Positions 1-6,136 of a DNA stretch of 6,136 nt are shown here, piece by piece (position 1 is the stretch's first letter; each line of letters starts with the position of its first letter). A program made the translations under genes and the position numbers. The DNA comes from an uncultured Prevotellaceae bacterium. GTDB lineage: Bacteria > Bacteroidota > Bacteroidia > Bacteroidales > Bacteroidaceae. The notes under the pieces were generated by a model. The model saw only the letters and a list, made by a program, of their open reading frames with translations, had not been told where the DNA came from and ran no database searches. The stretch spans positions 1 to 6,136 of the forward strand of contig CABSGW010000161.1 of NCBI GenBank assembly GCA_902477365.1. The letters run 5' to 3'.

Positions 1-1015
1 GCTTGATGATAGCTTGTGGCTGTTCCGTACCGTACACAGCGCGTTTGCACGCCAAGCCCGTATTTACCACATGCCTTGCGGGGTATTGGGTACGCAATAT
101 GTCAATTCCATTGGAATGAAGGGAACGGGGGTGCTGAAGGCGTTAAGTTATCCGCTTACCCGAATGAGTGGCAGCTCGATGGTGACCGAGAGCGCGAAAC
201 CTACTTCATGGTATACACTCTATACAAAGGATAAAGCCACGCTGGTTGCAGGTGGAACGTTTACTTTGTCTGTAGCCTTGAATGAAGCGCCGGCCGAGGG
301 AACTTCGATGTATGTGTATTTTGACTGGGATGGTGATGGTATTTTTGAGATGGCAGAACCGATAGAGCCTGCGCAGGAAACAGTTGCAACAATCACCATA
401 CCGGCTGATGCGAAGTTGGGCAATAGCCGTATGCGCTTGCGTTTAACCTTGAATGGATTGGCCGATGCCGATGATGAGGTGGCCGGACAAATTATTGATG
501 CTGTGGTGACCGTTGAACAACCGCAAGAGGGTTTTGTGGTGAAAGTTGTTCCTAATGCAGTTTCGCGGGGAACGGTGGAGTTGTCGGACGAGGTAGACCG
601 TTATGATGCGGGTACAGCGTTGACGGCAACGGCAACTCCTTTGGGAAAGGCTACATTTCTTTGTTGGCAGGAGGGGCGTAAGGTGCTTTCGGTCAATCCT
701 TCTTACCCATTTGTCGTTGATGGTAATAAAACGTTGACAGCCTGCTTCTCGCCTGAAACCGATGAGCCGGTATTGGTGGGAGTGGATGCGGTAACCCGTA
801 AAAGTGAGAGCGTGAATGTGATAAACAATACCGATTATATCGAAATACAGACATCTGCGAACAAGTGTGTGACTTATTTGTACGCACTGTCGGGTGAGTT
901 GCTTGTGAAGACCGATAAGTTACGCATTCCCACAGCAGGTCTGACTGCAGGAACTTATATCGTTAAAGTGTGGGCCGCCGGAGAGAATGCGGCCGTAAAA
1001 GTTGCTGTGAAATAA
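1..1015 (+). CDS. C-terminal part of a secreted modular protein (GEVED-like module, InlB-type repeat, sorting-tail-like end); 5' end outside window
   Basis: The reading frame is open from the left edge (first full codon at 2) to TAA at 1013-1015, so this is a 3' partial of 337 codons. The TTG at 14 is not a credible start. The first ~65 residues I do not recognise. From about 209 to 526 there is a beta-sandwich module with the acidic signature YFDWDGDGIFE and later LADADDEVAGQI, resembling GEVED-type domains. From about 527 to 756 a module with GTVELS, YDAGTALTATATP and FLCWQEG resembles divergent InlB B-repeats. The last ~80 residues contain YALSGELLVK and AGLTAGTYIVKV, the shape of a type IX secretion or Por-type C-terminal tail. 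Such tails end secreted glycosidases, lyases and adhesins in Bacteroidota, so the catalytic part probably lies upstream. The stop is 18 bp before the sulfatase gene, which suggests an operon. The substrate is unknown. Confidence 0.8.
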   Translation, partial: LDDSLWLFRTVHSAFARQARIYHMPCGVLGTQYVNSIGMKGTGVLKALSYPLTRMSGSSMVTESAKPTSWYTLYTKDKATLVAGGTFTLSVALNEAPAEGTSMYVYFDWDGDGIFEMAEPIEPAQETVATITIPADAKLGNSRMRLRLTLNGLADADDEVAGQIIDAVVTVEQPQEGFVVKVVPNAVSRGTVELSDEVDRYDAGTALTATATPLGKATFLCWQEGRKVLSVNPSYPFVVDGNKTLTACFSPETDEPVLVGVDAVTRKSESVNVINNTDYIEIQTSANKCVTYLYALSGELLVKTDKLRIPTAGLTAGTYIVKVWAAGENAAVKVAVK

Positions 1016-1033
1016 TCTAAAACCCCTAAACGA

Positions 1034-2563
1034 ATGATCAAAATGAAACATACTCAATGGATGCTTATAGGAGCCGGTACAATGGCCTCCACAGCTGTCT
1101 GTGCACAAGGACAGGCACAAAAACCGAATATTATATTTATTCTGTGCGATGACATGGGATATGGTGATTTGGGCTGCTATGGACAACAATATATAGCCAC
1201 CCCCAATTTGGATCGCATGGCAACCGAGGGAATGCGTTTTACGCAGGCCTATGCCGGTAGTCCGGTGTCGGCACCTTCACGGGCTACGCTTATGACGGGG
1301 CAGCATACGGGGCATACACATGTACGTGGTAACAAAGAGTGGCGTAGCGGCAGTGTGCAATATGGTGCGTATGAGGACGATTATGCAGTGGTAGGTCAAG
1401 AACCCTATGACGTCAATCATGTACTGTTACCGGAGATAATGAAAGATAATGGTTATACAACCGGCATGTTCGGAAAATGGGCCGGCGGTTATGAGAATTC
1501 GGTTTCAACGCCTGATAAGCGGGGGATAGACGAATATTTCGGTTATATATGTCAGTTTGAAGCGCATTTATATTATCCCAATTTCTTGAACGAGTTCAGT
1601 CGTTCGGCCGGTGATACAGAGGTGCGGCGTGTTTTGTTGGAAGAGAATATCAAGTATCCGCGTTATGGTGCGGAGTACACCAAACGGCCGCAATATGCAG
1701 CCGATCTGATTCATGACAAAGCGATGAGTTGGCTTGACAAACAAAACGGAGAACAACCTTTCTGCGGTATTTTTACGTATACGTTGCCTCATGCGGAACT
1801 GGTTCAGCCAGAGGATTCCATTTTGTTAGGCTATAAAGGGACTTTTTGCGGAGACAAGGATTTTGGCGGTAGTCAGGGATCACGTTATAACCCCACGCCG
1901 GAAGTGCATGCACAGTTTGCCGGAATGATTACGCGACTGGATGCGTATGTGGGAGAAATATTAGCGAAATTGAAGGAAAAAGGTCTGGATGAGCGCACGC
2001 TGGTTATTTTTACGTCGGATAACGGCCCTCATGAAGAAGGTGGAGCCGATCCTACTTTCTTTAATCGTGATGGTCTGTTGAAGGGGGTTAAACGTAGTAC
2101 GAATGAGGGGGGTATCCGTATTCCCTTTATCGCACGGTGGCCGGGATTTGTACCGGCAGGGACGGTGAATGATCATCAGTTGGCTTTTTACGACGTAATG
2201 CCTACGTTTTGTGACCTGATTGGCCTTTCGGATTATGAAACCAAATATGCAACGTCTGAAAAAGACTATTTTGACGGAATTTCTTTTTATCCGACGTTGT
2301 TAGGTAAAGAAGGGCAGAAACAACATGATTATCTGTATTGGGAATTCCATGAAACCAATATGTTGGGAGTGCGTATGGGAGACTGGAAAATGGTTGTGAA
2401 AAACGGTACTTGTAGCCTTTACGACTTGGCAAATGATATACACGAGGACAATGATGTTGCCTCAAAATATCCGAAGGTAGTGCGGAAAATGAAAGAGATA
2501 ATCAAGAAGGAACACGTGACCAGTAAAATTGCGATGTTTAACAATATAACTTTACCCAACTGA
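1034..2563 (+). CDS. Exported sulfatase (type I, Ser-type formylglycine motif; S1_16-like)
   Basis: A 509-residue alkaline-phosphatase-fold sulfatase that would hydrolyse sulfate esters, probably on a glycan, in the periplasm or at the cell surface. The N-terminus looks like a signal peptide, with a likely cut after VCA (residue 24). The start could be 1034 or the in-frame ATG at 1043; neither has a clear Shine-Dalgarno. Metal-ligand Asp39-Asp40 lie in CDDMGYGDLG. The maturation motif is Ser79-Ala-Pro-Ser-Arg83, continuing ATLMTG, so Ser79 would become formylglycine through a radical-SAM maturase (anSME), which is not in this window. Other active-site matches are Lys148 (GKW), His253 (LPHAEL), Asp329-Asn330 (SDNGPH) and Lys353 before EGGIR (358-362). 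The His usual after GKW is Ala150. YICQFEAHLYYP and LPHAEL recall SulfAtlas S1_16 galactose/GalNAc 4-O-sulfatases, but I assign this from memory. Its stop overlaps the start of the protease gene. Confidence 0.95.
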   Translation: MIKMKHTQWMLIGAGTMASTAVCAQGQAQKPNIIFILCDDMGYGDLGCYGQQYIATPNLDRMATEGMRFTQAYAGSPVSAPSRATLMTGQHTGHTHVRGNKEWRSGSVQYGAYEDDYAVVGQEPYDVNHVLLPEIMKDNGYTTGMFGKWAGGYENSVSTPDKRGIDEYFGYICQFEAHLYYPNFLNEFSRSAGDTEVRRVLLEENIKYPRYGAEYTKRPQYAADLIHDKAMSWLDKQNGEQPFCGIFTYTLPHAELVQPEDSILLGYKGTFCGDKDFGGSQGSRYNPTPEVHAQFAGMITRLDAYVGEILAKLKEKGLDERTLVIFTSDNGPHEEGGADPTFFNRDGLLKGVKRSTNEGGIRIPFIARWPGFVPAGTVNDHQLAFYDVMPTFCDLIGLSDYETKYATSEKDYFDGISFYPTLLGKEGQKQHDYLYWEFHETNMLGVRMGDWKMVVKNGTCSLYDLANDIHEDNDVASKYPKVVRKMKEIIKKEHVTSKIAMFNNITLPN

Positions 2564-2565
2564 TG
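2561..2565 (+). promoter_or_regulatory. TGATG stop/start overlap (possible translational coupling)
   Basis: The sulfatase stop TGA (2561-2563) shares its last base with the first ATG of the protease frame (2563-2565). This arrangement usually means terminating ribosomes re-initiate on the next gene. No Shine-Dalgarno precedes it. However, the protease frame also has ATG codons at 2572, 2593 and 2608, and the 2608 start gives the most ordinary signal peptide. If 2608 is the true start, the genes are 44 bp apart and this overlap is incidental. Confidence 0.45.
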
Positions 2566-5500
2566 AAATTTATGATAAAACGAATATATAGCATGGATAG
2601 AACGGAAATGAAGCGATGGGCTTTGTGTTTGTGGCTAGGATGTACGACCGTCGTGGCTGGGATGGCAGCTACGCCTTTATGGATGAGGAATGCACGTATA
2701 TCGCCCGATGGAAAAGAAATTGCTTTTTGTTACAAAGGCGATATTTATAAAGTTCCCACACAAGGAGGAAATGCTGTTCGGCTGACTACACAAAATTCAT
2801 ATGAAACAGATCCCGTATGGTCTCCCGATGGTAAGATGCTGTCGTTTGCCAGTGACCGTAATGGTAATTTTGATGTGTTTATAATGCCCGCCAATGGAGG
2901 GAGTGCGAAGCGACTGACAACACATTCCACCGCCGAACGGCCTGTGGCTTTCTCTCCAGATGGGAAACAGGTGCTATTTTCAGCCAGTATTCAAGATCCG
3001 GCCGAAAGCGCACTTTTTCCAACGGCCATGATGGCAGAGTTGTATCAGGTTGGTGTGGACGGAGGACGTTCCCGGCAGGTGTTGGCTACACCGGCGGCAA
3101 CGGTTTCTTTTGCTCCTTCGGGAAAAGGTTTCCTTTATCAGGATCGTAAAGGTTTTGAGGATGTTTTCCGCAAACATCATACGTCATCGGTAACGCGGGA
3201 TGTGTGGTATTATGATGTTGTAAGTAAGAAACATTCCAATCTGACAAACCGGGGAGGTGAGGATTTGAATCCCGTATTTAGTCCGGATGGCGGTACTGTT
3301 TACTTTTTGAGTGAACGGAATGGCGGTACTATGAATGTACATGCCTTTCCGTTTGATAATCCGAAAGCTGTGAAAGCAGTCACAACGTTTAAAACACATC
3401 CGGTTCGTTTTCTTTCGATAGCACGGGATGGGCTTTTGTGTTATACTTACGATGGAGAACTTTACACGCAGAAACCTGGAGGTAAGCCGGTGAAAGTGTC
3501 TGTTAACTTGATAGACGATGCTGAAAATCGCGTTTCTCATCAGCGTTATACAGGCGGGGCTACCCATGCTACGGTTTCACCCGACGGTAAGCAAATCGCA
3601 TTTGTTATTCGTGGTGAGGTGTTTGTAACATCAACCGATTATGCGACAACAAAGCAGATTACGCATACGCCTCAGGTAGAGACCGGTCCTTCCTTTAGTG
3701 CAGACGGACGTTCGTTGGTTTATGGCAGTGAACGGAATGGTAACTGGCAGTTGGTGTTGGCACGCATGACGCGGGAAGAAGACCCGAATTTCCCCAATGC
3801 AACGCAAATAGAGGAAGAGATTTTGTTACCTTCATCCAGTGTGGAACGCTGTTACCCACGTTTCTCACCAGACGGTACAGAGATTGCTTTTATTGAAAAC
3901 CGTACTAAATTGATGGTTATGGATGTAAAGAGCAAAAAAGTGCGTCAGATTACCGATGGTTCTACTTGGTACAGTACAGGAGGTGGGTTCTCTTATGAAT
4001 GGTCTCCGGACGGAAAGTGGTTTACATTGACATTCTGTGCACATCATCACGATCCGTATTCCGATATTGGTTTGGTAAGCGCTGACGGAAAAGGGAAAAT
4101 AGTCAATTTGACACAAAGTGGATATACCAGTGAGTCGCCGCGTTGGGTGTTAAACGGAAATGCTATCTTGTTTCAGACGGAGCGTTTTGGTATGCGGAAT
4201 CATGCATCTTGGGGTTCAGAGAATGACGTGATGCTGGTCTTTTTAAATCGTGAGGCGTATGATAAATTCCGTATGAGTAAGGAGGAACTGGAGATTGTAA
4301 AAGCGCAAGAATCGAAGGCAAAAGAGAAGGCTGATAAGGAGAAAAAAGAAAAGAAAGATAAAAAGGAGAAAGATACGGTAGGGCAGAAAAGTAACAAAAC
4401 GGATATTCTTGTTGAATTGGAGGGGATAGAGGATCGTATGGTACGACTGACTCCTAATTCGTCTAATTTGGGAGCAGCAACTATTTCGGGCGATGGCGAG
4501 TATTTGTTCTATTTGTCGGCATTTGAAGGAGGATATGATTTGTGGCGTATGGATCTGCGCAAGAAAGAAACGAAGTTATTGCATAAGATGAATACTTCTT
4601 GGAGTGCGTTGGAGATGGATAAGTCGGGCAAAACACTGTTCCTCTTGAATGGTGGGCGTATGCAGAAAATGGATTTACCCTCAGGGGGATTGACCGGTAT
4701 TACCTATCGTGCAGAGTTTGATTTGGATCTGGCTGCCGAACGGGCATGCATGTTCGAACATGTCTATAAACAAATTCAGAAACGTTTCTATGTGAAGAGT
4801 TTGCATGGTGTAGATTGGGGCGGGCTGAAAACCGCTTATCAGAAGTTCTTGCCTCACATCAATAACAATTATGATTTTGCAGAATTGTTGAGCGAATGGT
4901 TGGGTGAGCTGAATGTGTCTCATACGGGTGGACGTTATCGTCCTTCCGGTTCGGGAGGCGATGCGACGGCTCAACTGGGGGTGTTGTTTGATTTGAACTA
5001 TAATGGTAAAGGATTACGTATTACCGAGATACTTCAGAAAGGGCCATTCGATAAGGCCTCTTCAGCTGTGAAGGCAGGTATGATTATCGAGAAGATAGAC
5101 GGTACGGTGATAGAGCCTGATATGGATTATTTGCCGCTGCTTAACCATAAGGCTGGAAAGAAAATGTTGGTTTCTGTGTATGATCCGGAAACGAAAAAAC
5201 GTTGGGATGAGATTGTCGTTCCGGCAGGAGGCGTTTCATTGTATGACCGTTGGGTGAAGAAACGTGCCGCCGATGTTGCCAAATGGTCAAACGGACGTTT
5301 GGGCTATGTGCATATACCTTCGATGGGAGATGAAAGCTTTCGTTCTGTATATTCGGATGTGTTAGGTAAATACAATGACTGTGAGGGTATTGTGATAGAT
5401 ATCCGTTTTAACGGAGGTGGACGCTTACACGAAGATGTTGAAGTCTTGTTTAGCGGTAAAAAGTATTTTCAACAGGTTATTCGTGGACGTCGTGCTTGCG

Positions 5501-5853
5501 ATATGCCCAGCCGTCGTTGGAATAAACCTTCCATTATGGTGACATGTGAGGCTGATTATTCCAACGCACATGGCACCCCTTGGGTGTATCAGCATCAAGG
5601 AATAGGCCGTGTGGTTGGTATGCCTGTGGCTGGTACCATGACCAGTGTGTCATGGGAGACGTTGCAAGATCCGTCACTTGTTTTCGGTATTCCGATTATC
5701 GGTTACGAGTTGCCAGACGGCAGCTATTTAGAGAATACGCAACTAGAACCGGATGTGAAAGTGACGAATGATCCGGCTGATATTGTGAAAGGGGAAGATG
5801 CGCAATTGAAACGAGCTGTTGACGAATTGCTGAAAGAGATTGATAAAAAATGA
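2563..5853 (+). CDS. Exported Tricorn-like protease (S41 family, two beta-propellers plus PDZ)
   Basis: A protein of up to 1096 residues, close to archaeal Tricorn (about 1070). An N-terminal propeller (about 37-322) and a second one (about 330-705) carry TolB/PD40-type blades with repeated SPDGK motifs. A Lys/Glu-rich insertion (580-604) interrupts the second. A helical segment (about 717-795) follows, then PDZ (about 806-875) and the C-terminal protease core. Catalytic residues seen are Ser786-His787 (NVSHTGG), nucleophile Ser1000 (DYSNAHG), Glu1057 (YLEN) and the oxyanion-type loop D946IRFNGGG953; order and spacing match Tricorn Ser745/His746, Ser965 and Glu1023. Unlike cytosolic archaeal Tricorn, it has a signal peptide, best seen from the ATG at 2608 (MKRWALCLWLGC, then a cut near AGMAA), so it should act in the periplasm as a peptide-degrading enzyme. 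The 2563 start overlaps the sulfatase stop; 2593 and 2608 are alternatives. A hairpin terminator follows. Confidence 0.93.
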   Translation: MKFMIKRIYSMDRTEMKRWALCLWLGCTTVVAGMAATPLWMRNARISPDGKEIAFCYKGDIYKVPTQGGNAVRLTTQNSYETDPVWSPDGKMLSFASDRNGNFDVFIMPANGGSAKRLTTHSTAERPVAFSPDGKQVLFSASIQDPAESALFPTAMMAELYQVGVDGGRSRQVLATPAATVSFAPSGKGFLYQDRKGFEDVFRKHHTSSVTRDVWYYDVVSKKHSNLTNRGGEDLNPVFSPDGGTVYFLSERNGGTMNVHAFPFDNPKAVKAVTTFKTHPVRFLSIARDGLLCYTYDGELYTQKPGGKPVKVSVNLIDDAENRVSHQRYTGGATHATVSPDGKQIAFVIRGEVFVTSTDYATTKQITHTPQVETGPSFSADGRSLVYGSERNGNWQLVLARMTREEDPNFPNATQIEEEILLPSSSVERCYPRFSPDGTEIAFIENRTKLMVMDVKSKKVRQITDGSTWYSTGGGFSYEWSPDGKWFTLTFCAHHHDPYSDIGLVSADGKGKIVNLTQSGYTSESPRWVLNGNAILFQTERFGMRNHASWGSENDVMLVFLNREAYDKFRMSKEELEIVKAQESKAKEKADKEKKEKKDKKEKDTVGQKSNKTDILVELEGIEDRMVRLTPNSSNLGAATISGDGEYLFYLSAFEGGYDLWRMDLRKKETKLLHKMNTSWSALEMDKSGKTLFLLNGGRMQKMDLPSGGLTGITYRAEFDLDLAAERACMFEHVYKQIQKRFYVKSLHGVDWGGLKTAYQKFLPHINNNYDFAELLSEWLGELNVSHTGGRYRPSGSGGDATAQLGVLFDLNYNGKGLRITEILQKGPFDKASSAVKAGMIIEKIDGTVIEPDMDYLPLLNHKAGKKMLVSVYDPETKKRWDEIVVPAGGVSLYDRWVKKRAADVAKWSNGRLGYVHIPSMGDESFRSVYSDVLGKYNDCEGIVIDIRFNGGGRLHEDVEVLFSGKKYFQQVIRGRRACDMPSRRWNKPSIMVTCEADYSNAHGTPWVYQHQGIGRVVGMPVAGTMTSVSWETLQDPSLVFGIPIIGYELPDGSYLENTQLEPDVKVTNDPADIVKGEDAQLKRAVDELLKEIDKK
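4300..4374 (+). other. Lys/Glu-rich low-complexity insertion in the protease (A/G-rich coding tract)
   Basis: Codons 580-604 of the protease are almost entirely Lys, Glu, Asp and Ala, with runs such as KEKKEKKDKKEK, predicted helical and highly charged. It sits inside the second propeller, after EAYDKFRMSKEELEIV and before the propeller resumes at LVELEGIEDRMVRLTP. Similar charged insertions are, as I recall, common at this point in Bacteroidota Tricorn homologues and absent from Thermoplasma Tricorn. At the DNA level the sense strand is purine-only at 4335-4358 and again at 4360-4373. Its function is unknown; it could be an exposed loop. Confidence 0.8.
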
Positions 5854-5868
5854 GTTTGATACCATAAA

Positions 5869-5902
5869 AAAAGAGGCGAGAGTGGAAACTTTCGCCTCTT
5901 TT
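5869..5902. terminator. Bidirectional intrinsic terminator between convergent genes
   Basis: A 15-bp stem pairs 5869-5883 with 5888-5902, with a single G-U wobble (5880/5891) and a GGAA loop (5884-5887), which is a GNRA-type tetraloop. The stem core AGAGGCGA/TCGCCTCT is GC-rich and its ends are A/T. On the + strand the hairpin ends in TTTT then GTG. On the - strand it is followed by seven T (complement of the A run 5866-5872, partly inside the stem). It lies 15 bp after the protease stop and 9 bp from the mscL stop, so it can end both transcripts. Confidence 0.9.
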
Positions 5903-5911
5903 GTGTGATTG

Positions 5912-6136
5912 TCAAGATTGCTTTTCCTGATTTTGGACTTTTAATAAATCGCGTATTTCAGTCAGGAGGAGTTCTTCTTTAGACGGGGCTGGAGGGGTTG
6001 AGGGCACAGACTGTTTTTCTTCTTTCTTGTTGAGGCGTGAAATGGCCTTTACCAGCATGAAAATACAGAAAGCGATGATCAGGAAGTCGAAACAATTTTG
6101 AAGAAAACTTCCATATTCGATGGTAGCTGGTGCTTG
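5912..6136 (-). CDS. mscL: Large-conductance mechanosensitive channel MscL, C-terminal half (5' end outside window)
   Basis: Reading the - strand from the right edge gives 74 residues in frame and then TGA (complement of 5912-5914). The start is beyond 6136. The fragment holds the end of the periplasmic loop (ATIEYGSFLQN), the second transmembrane helix (FDFLIIAFCIFMLVKAISRL), a charged and proline-rich linker (NKKEEKQSVPSTPPAPS) and the cytoplasmic helix KEELLLTEIRDLLKVQNQ. The last closely matches E. coli MscL (KEEVLLTEIRDLLKEQN). MscL is a homopentameric inner-membrane pore that opens under membrane tension to release solutes during hypo-osmotic shock. TM2 carries two cysteines. It is convergent with the protease gene and functionally unrelated to the + strand unit. 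Confidence 0.96.
   Translation of the reverse strand, partial: QAPATIEYGSFLQNCFDFLIIAFCIFMLVKAISRLNKKEEKQSVPSTPPAPSKEELLLTEIRDLLKVQNQEKQS

Noticed and set aside
14..16. TTG at 14 as the start of the first gene
   Set aside because: The frame is open upstream to the window edge with no stop, and the protein begins mid-domain without a signal peptide, so this is a truncated gene.
16..234. Overlapping + strand open frame of 72 codons
   Set aside because: It overlaps a longer continuous frame that leads into recognisable modules and gives no recognisable protein; kept only as a possible frameshift hint.
1016..1033. Promoter or terminator between the first gene and the sulfatase
   Set aside because: The 18-bp gap is too short for a Bacteroides promoter and has no inverted repeat.
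2608..2645. Lipoprotein signal in the protease (WLGC)
   Set aside because: The position three before the cysteine is Trp rather than the usual Leu or a similar residue, and a good signal peptidase I site (AGMAA) follows; mentioned only as a weak alternative.
3184..3567. 127-codon open frame on the - strand inside the protease gene
   Set aside because: It is antisense to clear propeller coding sequence, has no recognisable domain and a composition expected of an antisense shadow.
5724..5915. - strand open frame across the protease end and the hairpin
   Set aside because: It reads through the terminator and the mscL stop region in a different frame from the real MscL frame.
1..6136. CRISPR arrays, insertion sequences, tRNA or rRNA genes, phage or defence genes
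   Set aside because: No direct-repeat arrays, transposase motifs, terminal inverted repeats or RNA gene signatures were seen; nearly all of the window is coding.

Overview
The window looks like chromosomal DNA from a member of the Bacteroidota, most likely a gut Bacteroidales species close to Bacteroides. The evidence is an exported serine-type sulfatase, a signal-peptide-bearing Tricorn-like protease with a lysine-rich insertion, a GEVED-like/InlB-like/sorting-tail surface protein, and gene starts without a clear Shine-Dalgarno sequence. The genus is an inference from family composition, not from a marker gene.

Layout: (1) 1-1015, + strand: the C-terminal part of a large secreted modular protein whose start and any catalytic domain lie left of the window. 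(2) 1034-2563, + strand: a complete exported sulfatase with a Ser-type maturation motif, most like the galactose/GalNAc 4-O-sulfatase type (S1_16-like). (3) 2563-5853, + strand: a complete exported Tricorn-type S41 serine protease with two beta-propellers, a PDZ domain and an intact Ser-His-Ser-Glu catalytic set. (4) 5854-5911: a short convergent intergenic region that is almost filled by a near-perfect hairpin, probably a bidirectional terminator. (5) 5912-6136, - strand: the C-terminal half of the mechanosensitive channel MscL; it runs off the right edge.

The three + strand genes are separated by 18 bp and by a one-base TGATG overlap, and no terminator is visible between them, so they probably form one transcription unit that ends at the hairpin. 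The shared theme is extracytoplasmic breakdown of sulfated glycoconjugates. The modular protein may bind or cut a glycan, the sulfatase would remove sulfate, and the Tricorn-like protease would degrade peptide in the periplasm. Joint action on a sulfated glycoprotein such as mucin is inference only. No susC/susD pair, sulfatase-maturase gene, regulator, mobile element, CRISPR array or RNA gene is visible. I see no clearly new system. The points most worth checking are the sulfatase-protease coupling, the substituted active-site histidine of the sulfatase, and the apparent change at the S1 pocket of the protease.
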